In this document: positions 43,330-54,718 of the stretch, piece by piece
How the letters are laid out: every line of letters begins with the position of its first letter
How positions within the stretch are numbered: the stretch's first letter is position 1
NCBI RefSeq assembly: GCF_963169125.1
Contig: NC_084797.1
Location: 103,627,868 to 103,691,867, forward strand
Origin: Humulus lupulus
Taxonomy: Eukaryota; Streptophyta; Magnoliopsida; Rosales; Cannabaceae
DNA: 64,000 nucleotides
Direction of reading: 5' to 3'
Notes under the pieces: model-generated
The model's database searches: none
What the model was told of the DNA's origin: nothing
Seen by the model: the letters and a program-made list of their open reading frames with translations, nothing else
Translations under genes and position numbers: made by a program

Positions 43330-45970
43330 TTTTTTTTTGGTGCGCTATAGAAAATATTTTCACTGTGGAGTTGAAGGTTACTAGAAGACAAATTGTAAAA
43401 AGTATCTCGCTGAGCTGAAAAAGAAAGGTAAATATGATTTGCTTGTACTTGAAGCTTGTATAGTTAAAGACAATGTGTCATCCTAGGTTTTAGATTTAGG
43501 AGCCACTAACCATGTTTGTTCTTCTATATAGATACTTGAGTCATCAAGGGAACTTGTTGATGACGAGGTGACTATATGAGTTGGATGTGGAGCTCTTGTT
43601 TCTGTAAGAGCAATGGGAACAGTTCGTTTATATTTTGGGAACAATTTTCTTATATTAAATAAAGTTTATTTTATTCCTGGATTTTTAAGAAACTTAGTTT
43701 CTTTGTCTATGTAGCATGAACAATCTTTTGATATTTATTTTAATAATAATGCGAATGTTATTTTGAAGAATGGTTTCAATATTTGTGAAACGGAACAAAC
43801 AAATGGACTATATATGCTCAAGTTTAATGAACAACCGTTAAATAACTATGAATTATTTATAATGCCTCAATCGAAAGGTAACAAAAGACAAAAAGTTTCA
43901 AATGAGGAGACACATATTTTTGGCATCTTAGACAAAGTCATATTGGTCTGGATAGAATAAACTTGTTAACAAAATATGGACCATTGAGAGAACTAACTGC
44001 TGGAAATCTTCTAGTTCATGAGTCTTGTCTAGAAGGAAAAATGACCCAACATCATTTTTCAACGAAATAGAGCTAATGAACCATTAGAGCTTGTACACAA
44101 TGATGTTTGTGGTCCAATCAACGACAGCCTAGAGAGGGTTGTGAGTGCTTCGTCACTTTCATTGACGACTACTAAAGATATGGTCATAATTACCCAATGC
44201 TTAGGAAGTCAGAAACCTTTGGCAAGTTTCAAGACTTCAAAGTCGAGGCTGAGAAACAGTTAGATAAGACTCCTAAAACACTTTCATCAGATCGAGGTGA
44301 TGAATATTTGGATTTAGAAATCAAAGATTTCATGTTAGAGCATGATATTCTATCCCAAATCATAGCACCTGGAATGCCACAAAAAAATGGTGTTTTAGAA
44401 AGAAGAAACAAGACCTTGTTGGACATGGTTAAGTCTATGCTAAGATACTCTTCACTTCCTCTCTCATTCTGGGGATACACACTTCAAGCCCCGACTTACA
44501 TTTTGAATGTAGTCCCATCTATGACCTAAGCAAGATGCCACTAGAACTGTGGAATGGTAGCAAACCTAGTTTGTGCCATTTCTGCATTTGAGGCTCTTAG
44601 ACCTAATTAAGGGAAACTTGACTCGAGGTCTCAAGTGTGCATTTTCGTGGGCTTCGATCCAGAGACATGGGGTGCTTATTTCTATAGTCCCATGGTCCAA
44701 AAGGTATTTGTTTCCACAAATGTTACCTTCCTTGAACAAGAATATATGACTCACTATAAACCTTGGAGCAAGGTTGTTTTGGAGGAACTCACAGCTGATA
44801 AAATTCCATCACCTTCATCATCATCATTAAATGATAAATGACAAATCGAAGAAACACTATTCCTGAAAAGGAAACCCCAGTGCAACGTCGTAGTGGGAGG
44901 ATTGTGAGACAACTTGTTTGGTATGAACATGAGGCACATGTCTTTGTTTCAGACACATACAAGGATGACCCATTGACCTGAAAAGAGTCAATAGAGGATC
45001 CTGAAAAAAATTGGAAGAGGCCATTAACCAAGAAATGGAATCGTGTATTCCAATTCTTTCTGGAAACTTGTAGTCCCACCAGAAGATATCAGGCCCATTG
45101 GATGCTAATGGATCTTCATGAAGAAAAATGGTGTAGATGGGAAAGTATAGACTTTCAAAGCAAGACTAGTAGCCAAAGGATACACTTAGAGTGAAGGTGA
45201 TGATTATGAAGAAACATTTTCTCCTGTAGCCATGCTTAAGTCCATACGCATCCTCTTATCTGTAGCTGCTACCTATGATTATGAGATATGGAAAATGGAT
45301 GTCAAGACAACTTTCCTTAATGGCTATCTTGATGAAAGTATTTATATGGTGCAACCAGAAGGGTTCGTTATGAAAGGGGAAGATCATAAGATGTTTAAAA
45401 TCCATTTATGGATTGAAGCAATCATCTAGATCTTGAAATATCACCTTTGATGAAACAATTAAAGCATATGGCTACTAACAAAATTTTGATGGATAACATA
45501 AAGTGTAAAAATATGTCAAAGATAAAGTGATGTTTTTCTTAGTTCTTTACATGGATAACATTCTCCTCATCGACAACAATGTAGAGACACTGTCAAACGT
45601 GAAGAAGTGGTTAGCTGAAAAGTTCTAAATGAAAGATTTGGGCAAAGCGAGCTGTGTTCTGGGAATCCAAATCCTAAGGGATAGAAAGAACAAGCTATTG
45701 GAACTTTCTCAAGCTAATTATATAGATAAGGTTCTTGAAAGGTTATCTATGGAGAATTCACAGAAAGGCCAGGTACCGAATAGACATGGAATTACTCTTT
45801 CCAAAGAGCTATGTCCAAAGAAACCCCTTGAAGAAGAGGACATGAGAAAGTATCCAATCCTTCAGCAGTTGGGAGTCTATGTATGCTATGTTGTGCACTA
45901 GGCCCGACATTTGCTATGCAGTAGGGATTGTAAATCGTTATCAATCAAATCCTAGTTTATGTGTTAAAAG
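43330..45970 (+). pseudogene. Decayed Ty1/copia gag-pol
   Basis: It opens with a zinc knuckle (CFHCGVEGY...NCKKYLAEL, about 43355-43415). The protease has LDLGATNHVCSS (about 43493). Integrase pieces follow: GHIGLDRINLL (about 43935), then FGKFQDFKVEAEKQ, SDRGDEYLD and MPQKNGVLERRNKTLLDM (44197-44529). RT pieces are WKMDVKTTFLNGYLDESIYM (about 45290), a damaged YMDN-type region near 45550, and MKDLGKASCVLGIQILRDRKN (about 45629). The end is TRPDICYAVGIVNRYQSNPS (about 45897-45955). Many stops and frameshifts; the RNase H end is lost where element B begins. Domain order protease-integrase-RT is that of Ty1/copia. Confidence 0.85.
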
Positions 45971-46054
45971 CATGAAAAAATACATTTTTATTAATTTAAA
46001 TAGAAGTACAGTCTTATTATATTAGAACGTTATTGTTGTATCTTATTTTTAGCA

Positions 46055-46753
46055 TGAGTTCATTTACTCAGCTCGGGTACAGCTGGCAGATAAATACATG
46101 GAAAAATAACCAAGTAGAATATCTACTTATTATCCATGTGGACAGCTCGGGATTCATAAATATCAGACATGGTGTTAGGCGTCCTGAGTTTATCGCGAAC
46201 TAAGAACACGATGGCAGTTAAGCACGAGCTCAGAATCAGATAGTTGTCGAAGCACGATATTGGAGGAGATATCTAGCTCGTGACAATTAAACTATAATGC
46301 ATATTCTAGGATCCCCAGAGACTCAGGATAAGTTTATACCTTTATTTATGATCAGGTTATCATATTTATTATCCGAGATAGTAGGAACATATTTTTTCTG
46401 TTATCAAATCATATCCCCATATAAATGGGAATTATTTGTGTTGAATATAGACAATATGTACAAGCGTGATTGACTTACGCGGTTACGAAAACCTGTCCAT
46501 GGAATTCCCTATAAATACTGAGAATGTTGGATAGGAAAGGGGGAATTATTCTGTAATACTGAAACTCTACCAAAATAGTAAGAGAAAGAGTAATAATAGT
46601 GACTCGTGGACTAAGTGGATTTTAGCCACTGGACCACGTAAAAGCTCTGTGTTCTTGAGTGAATTCTTGATATTTTCATTACAGTTTACCATTAAGCACT
46701 AATCTGCCCCTTATTATTTCTTAATACACTGTTGGCAAAAAAATGCATCAACA
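46055..46753 (+). repeat. Element B 5' LTR
   Basis: The right edge is clear: ATGCATCAACA directly before the primer site. The left edge is uncertain; I use TGAGTTC at 46055, but it could start as early as about 45972. TATA box CCCTATAAATACTG at about 46508-46521. Confidence 0.6.
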
Positions 46754-46774
46754 ATTTGGTACTTTCATTGAGAG
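46754..46774 (+). promoter_or_regulatory. Element B primer-binding site
   Basis: ATTTGGTACTTTCATTGAGAG, as in A with two changes, 40 bases before the gag start. Confidence 0.65.
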
Positions 46775-46813
46775 CAAATTAGTGCTTCACAAAAATCCCA
46801 GTTGATTTCCATC

Positions 46814-47436
46814 ATGGTTCTCACCCGCTCAATGCACGATAATAAGATAGAATAGCCTGGTGGGTAGGAGGCCTATCATACCGCTGTTCCAGACGAACGT
46901 TGCCCCTCAGATTCAGCAACGTCTGGGAAAACAACCGACTGATCATTACCGCCAAACCCAAACCTAGACTATCTAACTGCCGTTGAGATGGAGAACATGC
47001 AATTGAGGAGCCATCTCGCTAGGGAAAATAAGCAGATTGAGGAGCTTTCTGCTCGGTTACCCCCTCTTGCAACTGACGCTAATGTCGGAAAGAGGCAAAA
47101 TGGGTCTCATAAGTCTCATAGGAATAATCGATCCAAACCAAGTTGATCAGTCAGAACCGCCACTACAAGTTCTGTAGCTGTGGGGCGAGATTACCAGAAT
47201 GCTCGACCCAACAACCATCATAGGGGTCGTCAGAAGGTTAGTCGGTCAGTTAGGATTGCCACCCCAAGTTCAGTGTCTTCTTTATAGTTCCCTAGGAATG
47301 CCCATGAAAATCCACGAGGAGGGGCTGGAACAGGCTCACAAAGACAAAATGCTCCAACAAATCCTCCTACGCTGCGATTGGATCACCAGGCATAAAGATC
47401 TAGAGATAATGGAGTAGAATAGAGGCAGGCTAATTT
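46814..47436 (+). pseudogene. Element B gag, N-terminal part
   Basis: Starts MVLTRSMHDNK at 46814; stops follow after a few codons. Similarity to A gag goes on in changing frames (NPNLDYLTAVEMENMQLRSHLA near 46960-47010, equal to the A stretch with TAVEMENAQLRSQLA) up to QAN at 47436, where the Tekay element begins. Confidence 0.7.
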
Positions 47437-49696
47437 TGTAACGCCTTGGATAGCCAGGACTGCTACACTGTGTACTTATAAAAGTGCAAGACTTGCTAAT
47501 CAAGTCATTAGTTTAAAAACGTGTCACTAAACATGTATGATCTAGGGTTAAAAAGGGTTTTGGTCTCAAAAGTTTCATTTCGTATAAATAAGTAGTTATA
47601 TACATGGGATCCTAAAAGTAATAGAGTATAAAAGTTGGATTACAGACTCCAAAAATAATACAAACATCTGTAGCCATACTAAGGCAAAATGGACAATCTC
47701 TGGGTTTCGCGTCCTTGCCTAAACATCAACTGTGGCGGCTGTGCAGCTGGCCATGTACATTCCGCTCGCAGAGCTCTCCATATCAAGGCTGATCAAATTT
47801 ACCCTTGCCTTTACCTGCACCACGTAGCACCCGTGAGCCAAGGCCCAGCAAGAAAACATGATGTGCAACACAAGCAGTAATAACAGTTAACAAACTCCCT
47901 AAGCATGAACTTTCATCATATATTCAACATTAATCATTCATACCACATAATAATCAGGGCCGACAACTTAGGCCGCACCCTATGTTTATACCACTGACTC
48001 CGGCCTGTTTAATCGAGCTCGGTGCATATTAATCTGTCCTCAGCTACCAGTGGCCAAGCCGCGCCCTGTGCGCTAGTCTAACCCTTGACACCATTAGGCC
48101 GTTGGTTCACTAATTAGCATGCATGGCATAATACCATCCTTTCAAGCATACATAATAGGGAACCCTTAGTCCCATCACAGATATTCAACTAGGTCCAATT
48201 TTCTTACCTTCAATCTTTGCGGTTTTGAAATTGCGAGCAACGCTCTTCAAGCACGATCCGTTCCCGAGCCTAAGCTTTTATCACCTAGTCACAACCAAGG
48301 TATAGGGTTCCATTAATATTTAGATAAGGGTATCCAATTACGAAACTAACTTCCGGGAATCCGAATTCCACCAAGCACGGTGGTGAAATCGATCCCGAGC
48401 ATTCTAGACCACATTCCCATGCCTAAGATCCCCAAATGTTCAAGTGTGCACCAAAGGGCTGCGGCCCTTGAAGCTTAGCCACGACCCTGCCCTCAAAAAA
48501 GAACCAAGGGCTTGCCTGGAAGGAGACACGTGCTGCGACCCGTTCCTTGGGTGCCGCGACGCTCACCTTTGGCCGAGCCTTCCTGGCTCATCTTCATCCT
48601 AGGGCTGCAGTGCTCTAGAACAGAGCTGCGACCCTTCCCTTCGTGCCCAGAAAACCCATCATTTCCAACATCTAAACCTCATCCAAAGCCATCCCAAAGC
48701 TCCCCAATTCAAAACCAATTAATCCCAACACCTTTAGAATGACTTAAACAACATAATTCCACAGAAAAACCCAGCCTAACACACACTAAAATCTCTTTTC
48801 AATTTCTGAAACTCAAGAACTTTGAAACACTACAATCAATCATACAAAGTTAGATTACAACCTCCAAATTACGAATTGAGACTTACCTCTTCTGCTGAAC
48901 CACTTCTCCAAGCCAAAACCAAGCTAATTCCCAAGCTTTCCTCCTTAATTCTGCCCTTAAACATCAAAACCACATTTACCTCAAAACCCAGCCAAAACCC
49001 AGAATTTCTAACCACAGAAAAGGAAATTCAGTGCTTACCTTAGTCCTAATGAAGTTCTTGATTGATTCTTGAGCTAAGCCTCTAAATCACTCCTTCAATC
49101 CACTGAATTCCAGCTGAATTCCCCTAAGATTTCAGTGTTTTTCCTTGTGTTTTCCTTGAGAGAGAATAGAGAGGAGAGGCTAAAAATAAAGGTTGGTTTA
49201 ATTTATAGTCTACTGTTTTCCTTAAGTTTCTGTCTAATCTTATCCCATTGAGTTAATCCCGAGGCTCGGGGTGCCGGAAACGTCCCCGAGGGCAAAACGG
49301 TAAAATTCCCCAATATTCCCGCCTAGACTTCCTAACCTCAAATATATCTCCATATATTTATTTTCATAACTCGATAGTCTAAATAACTACCCTATACCTA
49401 AAATAACCTTGACTTATCCAAAGTCAACTGTTAAGCCTTGTTGTGACTTTTTCCCGCTAACTAGCCCTAGGATCGTCTCGAGTTGTGCTCTGCAAACCTA
49501 CCCACATAATAATGTGTTTCTCACATTACCATATATATATATCACATTAATACCAATATAATCATACAAGCATTCTAATCATACAATTATGCATTTAAGT
49601 CAATAAAATCATTCAAATCAGATTTAACCCAATAATGCCCTCCCGGCACACTAATCATGGCCCTCAAGCCTCATTAGGGAATTTGGGGTCGTTAGA
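47437..49696 (-). repeat. Tekay 3' LTR
   Basis: On the minus strand it begins T(C)TAACGACCCC (second base pair changed from the expected TG) and ends CCAAGGCGTTACA. It matches 54719-56914 closely, apart from small gaps (about 25 extra bases near 48905). The purine tract TAGGAGGGGATAGT at 49697-49710 precedes it. ORFs inside are chance. Confidence 0.88.
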
Positions 49697-49732
49697 ACTA
49701 TCCCCTCCTAATGAGAATTTCGTGCAAGAAAT

Positions 49733-51261
49733 TTACCTGAATAACTCGGGATATTGATCCCGCTTCACTGTCTCTAACTCCCAGGTCGCTTCCTCGACCC
49801 TGCTATTTCTCCACAATACTTTCACTAACAGAATTATCTTATTCCGTAAGACTTTGTCCTTCCGGTCCAAAATCTGAACTGGTCGCTCCTCATAGGACAA
49901 GTCTTTCTGCAACTCTAAGTCCTCATACTTTAGCACATGTTTATCAGAAACATACTTTCACAACATGGAGACATGGTAAACATCGTGAACTCCTGATAGC
50001 GACAGTGGCAAGGCCAGCCTATAAGCCACCTGTCCAATCCTCTCTAGGATCTCAAAAGGTCCAACAAACCGAGGGCTCAGCTTGCCCTTCACTCCAAACC
50101 TCCTCACTCCTCTTAATGGTGAAACTCGCAGAAACACGTTGTCCCCAACTTGGAATTCCACATTCCTATGCTTAGGATCAGCGTAGCTTTTCTGTCTACT
50201 CTGCGAAGCAAGCATTCTAGCTCGAATCTTTTCAATAGCCTCATTAGTCTTCTGAACCATGTTTGGCCCTAAGTACCTCCTCTCACCCATCTCATCCCAA
50301 TGTATGGGTGATCTACATTTTCTCCCATATAGCATCTCATAAGGGGCCACTCCAATCATGGACTGATAACTGTTGTTATATGAGAATTCAATCAATGGAA
50401 GATACTTACTCCAAGACCCCTCGAAATCAATCACACATGCCCTAAGCATGTCCTCCAATACCTGAATTGTCCTCTCAAACTGTCCATCAGTCTGAGGATG
50501 AAAAGTTGTGCTAAACTTTAGCTAAGTCCCCATGGCTCTCTGCAGAGCTCCCCAAAACTTGGAGGTAAAGATAGGGTCTCGATAAGATACAATAGACCTC
50601 GGAACCCCATGGAGACGAACTATCTCCCTCACATACAACTCTGCATACTGTTCCACTATATAGGTCGACCTCACTGGTAGAAAATGAGCTGACTTGGTGT
50701 ATCTGTCCACTATCACCCACACCGAGTCATGAAGTCCAACTGTCCTGGGTAATCCTCCCACGAAATCCATCATAATGTCCTCCCACTTCCACTCTGGGAT
50801 ACCCAAAGGCTGAAGCAATCCCGCTGGTCGCTGATGCTCAGCCTTAACCTGCTGACATGTCAAACATCTAGCCACATACTCTACCACATCCTTCTTCATC
50901 CCGGGCCACCAATATAATGTCCGTAGATCCTGATACATCTTCGTGGTACCCAATGAAGTGAGTATGGTGTAATGTGAGACAATTCTAGTATCTCTCGTCT
51001 GATCCCCTCATCTGCTGGAACACAAATCTGTCCCTGATATCGAAGCAAACCTGTCTCAGAAACAGAATAATCCTTAGCTGCCCCCGCTAAGACATGTTGC
51101 CTAACTTCCTGCAACTGCGTGTCCACTAACTGACTCTCCTTGACCCGCTCTAACAGGGTCGACTGCAAGGTAATATTAGCTAACTGGCCTTCCACCAGTT
51201 CTATCTTTGCTCTGACCATCTCATCAGCTAATTCCCTGGAGATTTGTGTGGAACTATACAA
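49733..51261 (-). pseudogene. Tekay integrase with chromodomain
   Basis: The zinc-binding part has SH...LH (about 51000) and CLTCQQVKAEHQRP (about 50860), with a frameshift near 50950. The catalytic core has MDFVGGLP (about 50765). VSYRDPIF stands where VSDRDPRF is expected (about 50590), so the second catalytic Asp is Tyr. A stop at 50522 (CAG-to-TAG) is followed by the Glu in DGQFERTIQVLEDM (about 50480). The GPFEILERIG region is at about 50055. After a stop near 49955 comes the chromodomain-like RPVQILDRKDKVLRNK...VLWRNSRVEEATWELE (about 49875-49765), ending YPELFR. The chromodomain is thought to guide insertion to heterochromatin in this family. Confidence 0.87.
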
Positions 51262-52470
51262 CTATCCTGGGCCCCTCCGGCTCAACGCATTTGCCACCAC
51301 ATTGGCTTTCCCAGGGTGGTAAAGGATATCGCAATCATAATCCTTAACCAACTCCAACCAATGTCTCTGCCTCATGTTCAGATCCTTCTGTGTAAAGAAA
51401 TACTTCAAACTCTTATGGTCAGTGTATATCTCACACTTCTCCCCATACAAATAATGACGCCACACCTTCAGTGTGAATACCACTGCTGCTAGTTCCAAAT
51501 CATGAGTTGGATACCGCTTCTCATACTCCATCAGCTGCCAAGATGCATAGGCTATAACTTTCTCATTCTGCATCAAAACGCAGGCTAAACCCATCCTCGA
51601 TGCATCACAATAGACCACAAACTTTCCTTCCTTCGAAGGAAGACTCAACACAGGTGTAGAAATAAGTCGTCGCTTCAACTCTTGAAAACTGTTCTCACAC
51701 TTCTCTAACCAAACAAACTTCTGATTCTTTCTTGTCAACTCTGTCATCGGTGAAGAAATCTTTGAGAACCCCTCTACGAATCGTCTGTAATAACCAGCCA
51801 GTCCAAGGAAACTTCGCACCTCCCAGGCGTTCCTTGGCCTCGGCCAATCCCTTACTGCTTCTACCTTGGACGGATCCACCTTAATCCCTTCTGCCCCAAC
51901 TATATGCCCAAGAAATGTCACCTCTGGCAACCAAAACTCACACTTCTTAAACTTTGCGTACAATTGATGCTCCCTTAACCTCTGTAGAACCTGTCGGAGA
52001 TGCTGCTCATGCTCTGCCTCTGAACTGGAGTAAACCAAGATGTCGTCGATGAAGACAATGATGAACTGATCCAAGAAGTCTCTGAACACCCTGTTCATCA
52101 AACCCATAAAAGCTGCCGAGGCATTAGTCAGACCAAAAGACATGACCTAGAACTCATAATGCCCATACCGTGTCCGGAAGGCCGTCTTTGGAATATCCTC
52201 ATCTTTGATCCTCAGCTGGTGATAACCAGATCGAAGATCAATCTTTGAGAACATTGTCTTTCCCTACAGCTGATCGAACAAGTCATCAATCCTTGGTAGA
52301 GGGTACTTATTCTTGATAGTCAACTTGCTCAATTCTCTGTAATCTATGCACATCCTCAAAGTCCCATCCTTCTTCTTAACAAACAACACTGGAGCGCCCC
52401 ATGGAGAATAACTAGGCCTGATGAATCCCAAGTCCAAAAGTTCTTGCAATTGTATCATCAACTCTTTCAA
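51262..52470 (-). pseudogene. Tekay reverse transcriptase and RNase H
   Basis: [27 protein letters not shown] and [23 protein letters not shown] (about 52430-52280). Stops at 52264 (CAG-to-TAG) and near 52144 follow, then [13 protein letters not shown] and the catalytic [10 protein letters not shown] (about 52060). RNase [18 protein letters not shown] (about 51620), [15 protein letters not shown] and [12 protein letters not shown] (about 51420). It ends before the stop at 51262 (CAG-to-TAG). One frame throughout. Confidence 0.9.
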
Positions 52471-53466
52471 TTATGCTGGTGCCATTCTGTAAGGTGTCCT
52501 AGATACTGGTTCTATCCCCGGTGCTAACTCAATCTCAAATTGAATCTCCCTGCGCGGCGGCAACCCTGGCAGATCCTCAGGAAATACATCCAAAAACTCA
52601 CACACCAATCTGGTCTCTCCCGGCCTTGCCGGCATGACCCTAGTAGTATCCACCACACTAGCCAAAAAACCTATACATCCCCCCTGCAACAAATCTCTGG
52701 CTCTCAACGCTGAAATCATGGGTACGTGGGGTCCACATATCGCACCCACAAAGACAAAAGGGTCCTCGCCCTCAGGCTCAAAAGTAACCATCTTCTTCCT
52801 GCAGTCAATGGTAGCCCCATATCTAGCTAACCAGTCCATCCCCAAAATCATATGAAAATCCTCCATATCTAACTCAATCAGATCCACCAAAAGTTCTCTA
52901 CTATCAACCATCTTTGGTAGTGCCCTAATCCATCTCCTAGAAACTACTAGTTCCCCTGTAGGCAATAAAGTCCCAAACCCTGCAGTCCGATACTCACTTG
53001 GTCTACACAATCTATCAATCACTCTACTAGAAACAAAGGAATGTGTAGCACCAGAATCAATCAATACTGTAAAAGGAAAGCCAACACTAGAAAGCTGACC
53101 TGTCACTACCCAGGGACTAGCCTCGGCCTCTGCTTGAGTCAAGGTGAATACTCGAGCTGGAGTCAAGCTATCCACCTTTCCTGCTTCTCCTTTCTTCACC
53201 GTTAGGCAATCTTTCCTGAGATGCCCTACCGCTCCACACACAAAGCATGCCTTGGCCCGAAACTCACCCAGATGGTGTCTTCTACACCTTGGACACTCCG
53301 GATAGGTCCACCATGCCTCACCGCCACCCTGATGGCCTCGACCCCTTCTATCAGGACCAGCAGCGGTCGAAGTGTCAGGAGCCTTTCTCTTGAAGTCACT
53401 GGGGCCTCCGCCCCTACCTGCCCCTGAATAAGGAGGCACCACTCTGCGGCCCTCATGCCTCACCAT
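52471..53466 (-). pseudogene. Tekay nucleocapsid knuckle and protease
   Basis: Zinc knuckle CFVCGAVGHLRKDC at about 53245-53205, preceded by an Arg/Gly-rich part with CPRCRRHH. Aspartic protease: FTVLIDSGATHSFVS (about 53075) and HMILGMDWLARYGA (about 52850). The linker to RT has LVCEFLDVFPEDLPGLPP and ends at a TAA (52471) where GAA would be expected. Open over its whole length. Confidence 0.88.
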
Positions 53467-54258
53467 ACTTTCCCTCCATATCTTGTTCTCCGCTTCCTCA
53501 GCGGTAAGAGCCTTCTCAACGGCCTAGGCATAAGTTGTTCCTCCAGGTACCATTGTGATCCTAACATCCTAGGCTATCATAGCATTAAGCCCACTGATAA
53601 ATCGATCTTGCCTAGCAGCATCAGTAGGCACAAGATCTGGTGCAAACTTCGCAAGCCTTTCAAATTTTAGGGCATATTCAGTAACAGTCATATTGCCTTG
53701 CACAAGACTCACGAACTCATTGACCTTTGCTGCCCTGACGGCAACATTGTAGTACTTCTGACTGAACAAGTCTCTGAAACCTTCCCAACTCAAAGTAGTA
53801 AAATCCCTGGTCTGCGATGCCACTTCCCACCAGATGCGGGCATCCTCCCTCAACATATAAGTGGCACAGGCCACCCTATCATGCCCCTCTATCCTCATGA
53901 AATCTAGAATTGTGGTAATCATAGTTAGCCATTGCTCGGCTTTCAATGGATCCAGTCCACCCTCAAAGATTGGGGGTTGCTGTTTCCTGAACCGCTCATA
54001 CAACAGCTCCCATCTGTTACCAACCTCCCCTGACTGCACAACTAGTACCACTGCTGGTGGTACAATAGGGGCAGCACTCCCTGATGGAGCCTGCTGTCGC
54101 ATAATACGGATCAGCTCATCCTGACTCTGTAATCGACCCTGCATATCTGCCATTAACTGCTGCCAGTTCTCAGGGACTGGCGGAGGAATCTGGCCCTGGT
54201 CATCACCACCGGTCCCGGACCTAGTGCCGACTAGTCGTGTAGATTTTCCTGGATGCAT
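53467..54258 (-). pseudogene. Tekay gag
   Basis: I start at MHPGKSTRL (54258). The capsid region has RFRKQQPPIFEGGLDPLKAEQWL (about 53985), ATYMLREDARIWWE (about 53855) and RDLFSQKYYN (about 53765). It continues with VTEYALKFERLAKFAPDLV to a TAG at 53566 (CAG-to-TAG). A second TAG near 53526 (also CAG-to-TAG) comes before the knuckle part in the same frame. Usual length for this family. Confidence 0.87.
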
Positions 54259-54718
54259 AACTATCCAAGTCAATCTGCAAATAATGACTCGATAGTCAGA
54301 CCATGATGGCAGGGTAAAAACTTCTCCAAGATCCACCAATAGAACATAACCAATCACAAACAATCAACATTTAGGCATCCATCCTCATGCACTGGTTGCT
54401 AATAAGCACGCCTCTAATATCATTACACAATAGCTATAAAACTAGCATTCATCCATGCACAATATACAATTAATCATCCATATATTCATTTACATGCACG
54501 ACAATGCTAATAAACATTCCCCAATATTCTCACACAACAGTCAAGGGCCAGGCCCTATCAGTATCTCATGCTTCCTATTAATCCAGTAAATAACAACATT
54601 CATAGCTCATTTCAGGAACATAAGCACATAAACACATATACACATTACCGAACCCTGATTTGAGCTTGTCTCTAGCAGCGAATGTACATGTCCAGTCGGT
54701 TTTCAGGGACCCTTAAAC
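54259..54718 (-). other. Tekay untranslated leader, primer-binding site missing
   Basis: No gene here. Where the leader should begin with LTR end plus a primer site like TGGTATCAGAGC, the LTR copy stops at GGCTATCC and leader-like TAGGTTTAAGGGTCCC follows. About 25-30 bases therefore appear to be lost. Confidence 0.5.

Noticed and set aside
47689..47880. 63-codon ORF repeated at 54964-55155
   Set aside because: The repetition reflects the two Tekay LTR copies rather than selection for a protein.
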